DNA of 46,864 bases from assembly GCA_002897855.1 (NCBI GenBank), contig BDTO01000074.1:1-46864 (forward strand), in the 5' to 3' direction. The stretch comes from a bacterium BMS3Bbin05 (GTDB lineage Bacteria > Nitrospirota > Thermodesulfovibrionia > Thermodesulfovibrionales > BMS3Bbin05). This document shows, in pieces, positions 44,135 through 46,864 of the stretch. A program made the position numbers and the translations under genes. Below the pieces are notes generated by a model. It searched no databases and was not told the origin of the DNA. It was given only the letters and a program-made list of their open reading frames with translations. Within the stretch, counting starts at the first letter, position 1, and each line of letters opens with the position of its first letter.

Positions 44135-44151
44135 TTAACCTTTAAGGTTAA
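44135..44151. promoter_or_regulatory. HigA-type operator palindrome
   Basis: TTAACCTTTAAGGTTAA is a perfect 8-1-8 palindrome. A further half-site GGTTAAA (44179-44185) overlaps the -10 box. It suits autorepression by the HTH antitoxin. Confidence 0.65.
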
Positions 44152-44158
44152 ATTTAAC

Positions 44159-44187
44159 TTGACATTTTTTTAAATCTTGGTTAAACT
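44159..44187 (+). promoter_or_regulatory. Sigma-70 promoter of the higBA pair
   Basis: TTGACA (44159-44164) and TAAACT (44182-44187) are separated by exactly 17 bases. The site lies just behind the operator palindrome. Confidence 0.75.
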
Positions 44188-44211
44188 ATTAAATAAGATG
44201 AGGATCACATC

Positions 44212-44523
44212 TTGCAGGTTGAATTCAAGAACAGACACCTTGTTCATCTTTATCAAAAAGGAAAGGCCAGAAAGTATCCACTTCCCACCGGAGTTATTAA
44301 GAAATTCTCTATGAGAATGCAGCAAATAGAGGCTGCCGTTAACATATACGATTTATGGAAGACTTCTTCACTGAACTTTGAACGTCTTCAGGGTTTTGAA
44401 AACAGATTTTCCCTGCGGTTGGATAATAAATACAGGTTAGAGATGGAGATTGAATGGGAGGATGAAGAAAGGACAAGAGGGACAGTCTATATTTTAAAGA
44501 TTTCAAAACATTATGGAGATTAA
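44212..44523 (+). CDS. higB: HigB-type toxin (RelE/ParE superfamily)
   Basis: A 103-residue HigB-like ribonuclease. The pattern LYQKGKARKYPLP, MQQIEAAVNIYDLWK, FERLQGFENRFSLRLDNKYRLEMEI is typical of toxins that cut mRNA on the ribosome. The TTG start has GATGAGG about 9 bases upstream. It is followed 2 bases later by its antitoxin, the toxin-first order of higBA. Confidence 0.88.
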   Translation: MQVEFKNRHLVHLYQKGKARKYPLPTGVIKKFSMRMQQIEAAVNIYDLWKTSSLNFERLQGFENRFSLRLDNKYRLEMEIEWEDEERTRGTVYILKISKHYGD

Positions 44524-44525
44524 CA

Positions 44526-45662
44526 ATGGTAGTAAAGTATAAACCTTTCTTAAACATAGGCCCGGGAGAATTCATTAAAGAAGAACTGGAAGCCCGCAAC
44601 TGGAGGCAGGAAGACCTTGCAAGTATTTTAGGGGTTTCTCTGAAGTCTGTAAACAAACTGATTCAGAATAAACAGTCCATAACCATAGAGATGGCAAAGC
44701 TCCTGAGCAGGGCATTTGGACAATCGCCTCAGTACTGGATGAATCTCGATACTAATTATAGATTGAGATTAAAGGAAGGGGATTCCAAATCGAAAGATGT
44801 GGAGATCAGGGCGGAAATATATAAGCGAATGCCTGTAAATGAAATGATAAAGAAAGGCTGGCTGGATAAAATCAGGGATACCAATGGATTGATAGAACAG
44901 GTTAAACGGTTCTGGGGTATTGAAAAGATGGACCTTTCCTTTATGGATAAATTTATTATGCCGAATTTCAGAAAGTCAGAGGCCTTCACTCAATATAACA
45001 AATACTATGCACTAACATGGTTTAAGATGGCAAAAAAATGTGCAAAGTATTTTAAAGCCGGGCCATATAATAAGCTCAAACTTGATTCCCTGGCAACGAA
45101 TTTCCATCAGTATACAGCATCCGTCAACGGAGTCAAATTACTCCTTGAAGCCTTAAACGAAGCCGGGATAAAGTTTTTTGTTTTAAGCCATTTACAGAAG
45201 ACCTATATAGACGGTGCATCTTTTTTTGATGGAGACAACCCTGTGATTGTTTATACGAAAAGATATGACAGGGTGGATAACTTCTGGTTCACAATTGCCC
45301 ATGAGATAGGCCATATATTATTGCACCTGAAAAACAAGGATGACTTTTTTATAGATAATCTGGACGATTTAAAAACAGAACAGGAAGAAGAGGCAAATAA
45401 ATTCGCTGAGAAGATACTGAAAGCTGACAAGGTTTTACAGTATTTTGAACCCCTCAGAAAATATATCTCTCAAAAGAGGGTGCTCAATGGTGCAGAAGAG
45501 TTAAAAATAAACCCAGCAATCGTTGTAGGTGTGCTTCAGCATCATGGATGGTTATCAAGAAGAAATCTAAACAGATACAAGACCAGTGTTTCAGAGCTTA
45601 TTCCAGCGAAGTATTATGTTGAGAGGCAGATTAAGAAGATAAAGAGGGCTGTAAACTTCTAA
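44526..45662 (+). CDS. higA: HigA-type antitoxin fused to an ImmA/IrrE-like peptidase domain
   Basis: A 378-residue protein. An XRE helix-turn-helix (about 12-68, GPGEFIKEELEARNWRQEDLASILGVS by position) binds DNA and neutralises the toxin. The C-terminal ImmA/IrrE domain carries the zinc protease motif HEIGH (H259, E260, H263) with a downstream glutamate in EEEANKFAE. The protease part could allow stress-controlled self-cleavage or sensing. It is much longer than classic HigA (about 100 residues). Confidence 0.9.
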   Translation: MVVKYKPFLNIGPGEFIKEELEARNWRQEDLASILGVSLKSVNKLIQNKQSITIEMAKLLSRAFGQSPQYWMNLDTNYRLRLKEGDSKSKDVEIRAEIYKRMPVNEMIKKGWLDKIRDTNGLIEQVKRFWGIEKMDLSFMDKFIMPNFRKSEAFTQYNKYYALTWFKMAKKCAKYFKAGPYNKLKLDSLATNFHQYTASVNGVKLLLEALNEAGIKFFVLSHLQKTYIDGASFFDGDNPVIVYTKRYDRVDNFWFTIAHEIGHILLHLKNKDDFFIDNLDDLKTEQEEEANKFAEKILKADKVLQYFEPLRKYISQKRVLNGAEELKINPAIVVGVLQHHGWLSRRNLNRYKTSVSELIPAKYYVERQIKKIKRAVNF

Positions 45663-45706
45663 ACGCAGGGTGAACATCCGTTAGCCCCTGCCGAGCTATT
45701 TTATAG

Positions 45707-45733
45707 GAATTGAATGAGGTGCTGGCGGCGTGA
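45707..45733 (+). pseudogene. Relic of an hsdR 3' end
   Basis: These bases encode ELNEVLAA followed by TGA, the same last eight residues as the intact hsdR (stop at 44057), with different synonymous codons. The TGA overlaps the hsdS GTG start by four bases. A third, weaker copy (RQVLAA-stop) ends at 44118. It marks where an hsdR once joined hsdS directly. Confidence 0.6.
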
Positions 45734-46593
45734 AGAATTGGGAAATCGTTAAGCTAACCGATCTTTGTGAGATAATTCTCGGTCAATCTCCTCCATCGTC
45801 AACCTACAATGAAAAGGCTATTGGGTTGCCTTTCTTTCAAGGGAAAGCAGAGTTCGGTGCGCGTTATCCAACTGCGGTTAAATGGTGTTCAAAACCTAAA
45901 AAGATTGCTAAGAAAAACGATCTTCTCATTTCGGTTAGAGCACCAGTTGGACCAACAAATATTGCGCCTTCGGAATGTTGCATTGGTCGTGGATTGGCGG
46001 CAATTCGTCCTTTTAGCGGAATAGACTATTTATACATTTTTTTCTATTTGCGAAGTATTGAACGAGAGTTTTCCAAGATGGGCACGGGGACCACTTTCAA
46101 GGCCATTGCAGGTTCAGATTTGAGAGCTATTTCAATACCTTTTGCCCCCCTGAATGAACAAAAACGCATTGTTGCTGAGATTGAGAAGCAGTTTTCCCGC
46201 CTGGATGAAGCTGTGGCTGCACTCAAAAGAATTAAAGCCAACCTCAAGCGCTACAAAGCCTCTGTCCTCAAGGCTGCTGTTGAAGGGAAGTTGACGGAGG
46301 AGTGGAGAGAGCAGCATCCTGATATTGAGCCAGCGAGTGAGCTTCTTAAACGGGCTCTTGTTGAGCGGAGGAGGAAATGGGGAGAGACTGAATTAGAAAA
46401 GATGAGGGCAAAAGGTAAAGAGCCGAAGGATGAGAAATGGAAGATAAAGTATAAGGAACCTGCTGGACCTGATGCATCAAATTTAGTGAAATTACCAGTA
46501 GGGTGGGTGTGGGCGGATGTAGGTCAAATTGTAAAACGTCAACTATTTTTCCCGAGCAGCGACAATTATAATTCCCTAAATGGATTTCAGTGA
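45730..46593 (+). CDS. hsdS: Type I restriction specificity subunit, truncated by IS21
   Basis: About 267 native residues of HsdS followed by 20 read from the IS end. The first target recognition domain (about 1-145) and the central conserved helices (NEQKRIVAEIEKQFSRLDEAVAALKRIKANLKRYKASVL by position 136-175) are intact. LPVGWVWADVGQI marks the start of the second recognition domain, where the element is inserted. The GTG start overlaps the hsdR relic stop. Half-size HsdS proteins can pair and work, so loss of function is not certain. Confidence 0.88.
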   Translation: MKNWEIVKLTDLCEIILGQSPPSSTYNEKAIGLPFFQGKAEFGARYPTAVKWCSKPKKIAKKNDLLISVRAPVGPTNIAPSECCIGRGLAAIRPFSGIDYLYIFFYLRSIEREFSKMGTGTTFKAIAGSDLRAISIPFAPLNEQKRIVAEIEKQFSRLDEAVAALKRIKANLKRYKASVLKAAVEGKLTEEWREQHPDIEPASELLKRALVERRRKWGETELEKMRAKGKEPKDEKWKIKYKEPAGPDASNLVKLPVGWVWADVGQIVKRQLFFPSSDNYNSLNGFQ

Positions 46594-46864
46594 ATAATCA
46601 GCTTGCCTCCTTTAAGTTTCGATTTTTAGCCGTATTTATACGCTAACTGGCAATATTGAGTTCCAGAATTACGCTGTGGTGCACAATCCGGTCGACTGCC
46701 GCAGCTGTCATCATGGGATCTTTGAATATCTTTTCCCACTTTGAAAAGGGCAGATTTGACGTAATCATAACACTACCCTGTTCATATCGTTCAGCCAGGA
46801 GTGTGAAAAGGACCTCCATTTCTTCCTTTTCCTGCTGTACATATCCGATATCATCAATGATGAT
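46530..46864 (-). mobile_element. IS21-family element, one end plus part of istB
   Basis: The element appears to begin with TGTAAAACGTCAAC at 46530. The words CGTCAACTATTTTTCCC (46537-46553) and GCGACAATTATAATTCCC (about 46559-46576) are direct imperfect repeats, as is usual for the multiple terminal repeats of IS21 elements. istB follows, transcribed toward this end. The far end and istA are outside the window. Confidence 0.85.
46643..46864 (-). CDS. istB: IstB-like ATPase, C-terminal part
   Basis: The last 73 residues of the IS21 transposition helper ATPase; the gene runs off the window. IIIDDIGYVQ is the Walker B region, MITSNLPFSKW is the sensor 1 motif, and MTAAAVDRIVHHSVILEL is the conserved arginine-finger helix and end. 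IstB loads the IstA transposase on target DNA. Confidence 0.92.
   Translation of the reverse strand: MIIDDIGYVQQEKEEMEVLFTLLAERYEQGSVMITSNLPFSKWEKIFKDPMMTAAAVDRIVHHSVILELNIAS

Overview
The window comes from a Gram-negative, probably anaerobic or microaerophilic bacterium of moderate GC content. The Nitrospirota (Thermodesulfovibrionia-like) or Desulfobacterota fit best, but this is an inference from gene content. The supporting signs are a stand-alone AICAR transformylase, TrpB2-type tryptophan synthase, an AMMECR1 protein, sigma-54/NtrC regulation, CxxCH cytochrome motifs, outer-membrane and periplasmic proteins, and apparent selenocysteine use. No rRNA or CRISPR array is visible. One tRNA, tRNA-Arg(CCT), lies at 1096-1172.

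Layout. Positions 1-154 hold the edge of a zinc-ribbon transposase. Positions 548-6099 are housekeeping: a LOG/TIGR00725 protein, tRNA-Arg, AICAR transformylase, cysK and serS on the minus strand, hfq, and a SurA_N-type membrane protein. Positions 6453-10153 form a regulatory block: a receiver-PAS-kinase hybrid, an NtrC-type regulator, a good sigma-54 promoter and a PilZ protein. prmC, murA and a YkgJ-type cysteine-cluster protein follow. Positions 13661-19460 are an operon for a TPR/beta-barrel protein, a FecR-domain protein, a Delta-60-repeat lipoprotein and a CHASE2-adenylate cyclase. Convergent to it, 19450-22333 encodes a class II cyclic-nucleotide phosphodiesterase-like protein, a GAF/HD-GYP protein and a TPR/cyclic-nucleotide-binding protein. 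Synthesis, breakdown and sensing of a cyclic nucleotide are therefore adjacent.

Positions 22631-25460 hold a free-standing ThrRS editing domain, a small diheme cytochrome, a candidate sigma-54-driven small RNA, a DUF1858 protein and a HEPN/MNT toxin-antitoxin pair. Next come trpC-trpB2, murJ, trmL and a sodium:solute symporter. At 32100-32882 lies the most notable gene: an exported DsbC/DsbG-like protein whose first active-site cysteine codon is an in-frame TGA, followed by a perfect SECIS-like hairpin. I read it as a selenoprotein. An MgtE_N/CBS protein paired with an Nramp-related transporter follows, then mtnA, and an operon of polyprenyl synthase, AMMECR1, a small membrane protein and a DUF4388-DnaJ-TPR protein.

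The right end (40948-46864) is a defence island: an unknown small gene, hsdR, a HigB/HigA-ImmA pair with a palindromic operator, and an hsdS cut by an IS21-family element (istB at the edge). Three or more families of dispersed palindromic repeats fill the intergenic spaces. Several genes have their -10 box 6-7 bases before the ATG and no ribosome binding site, so leaderless mRNAs appear common here.
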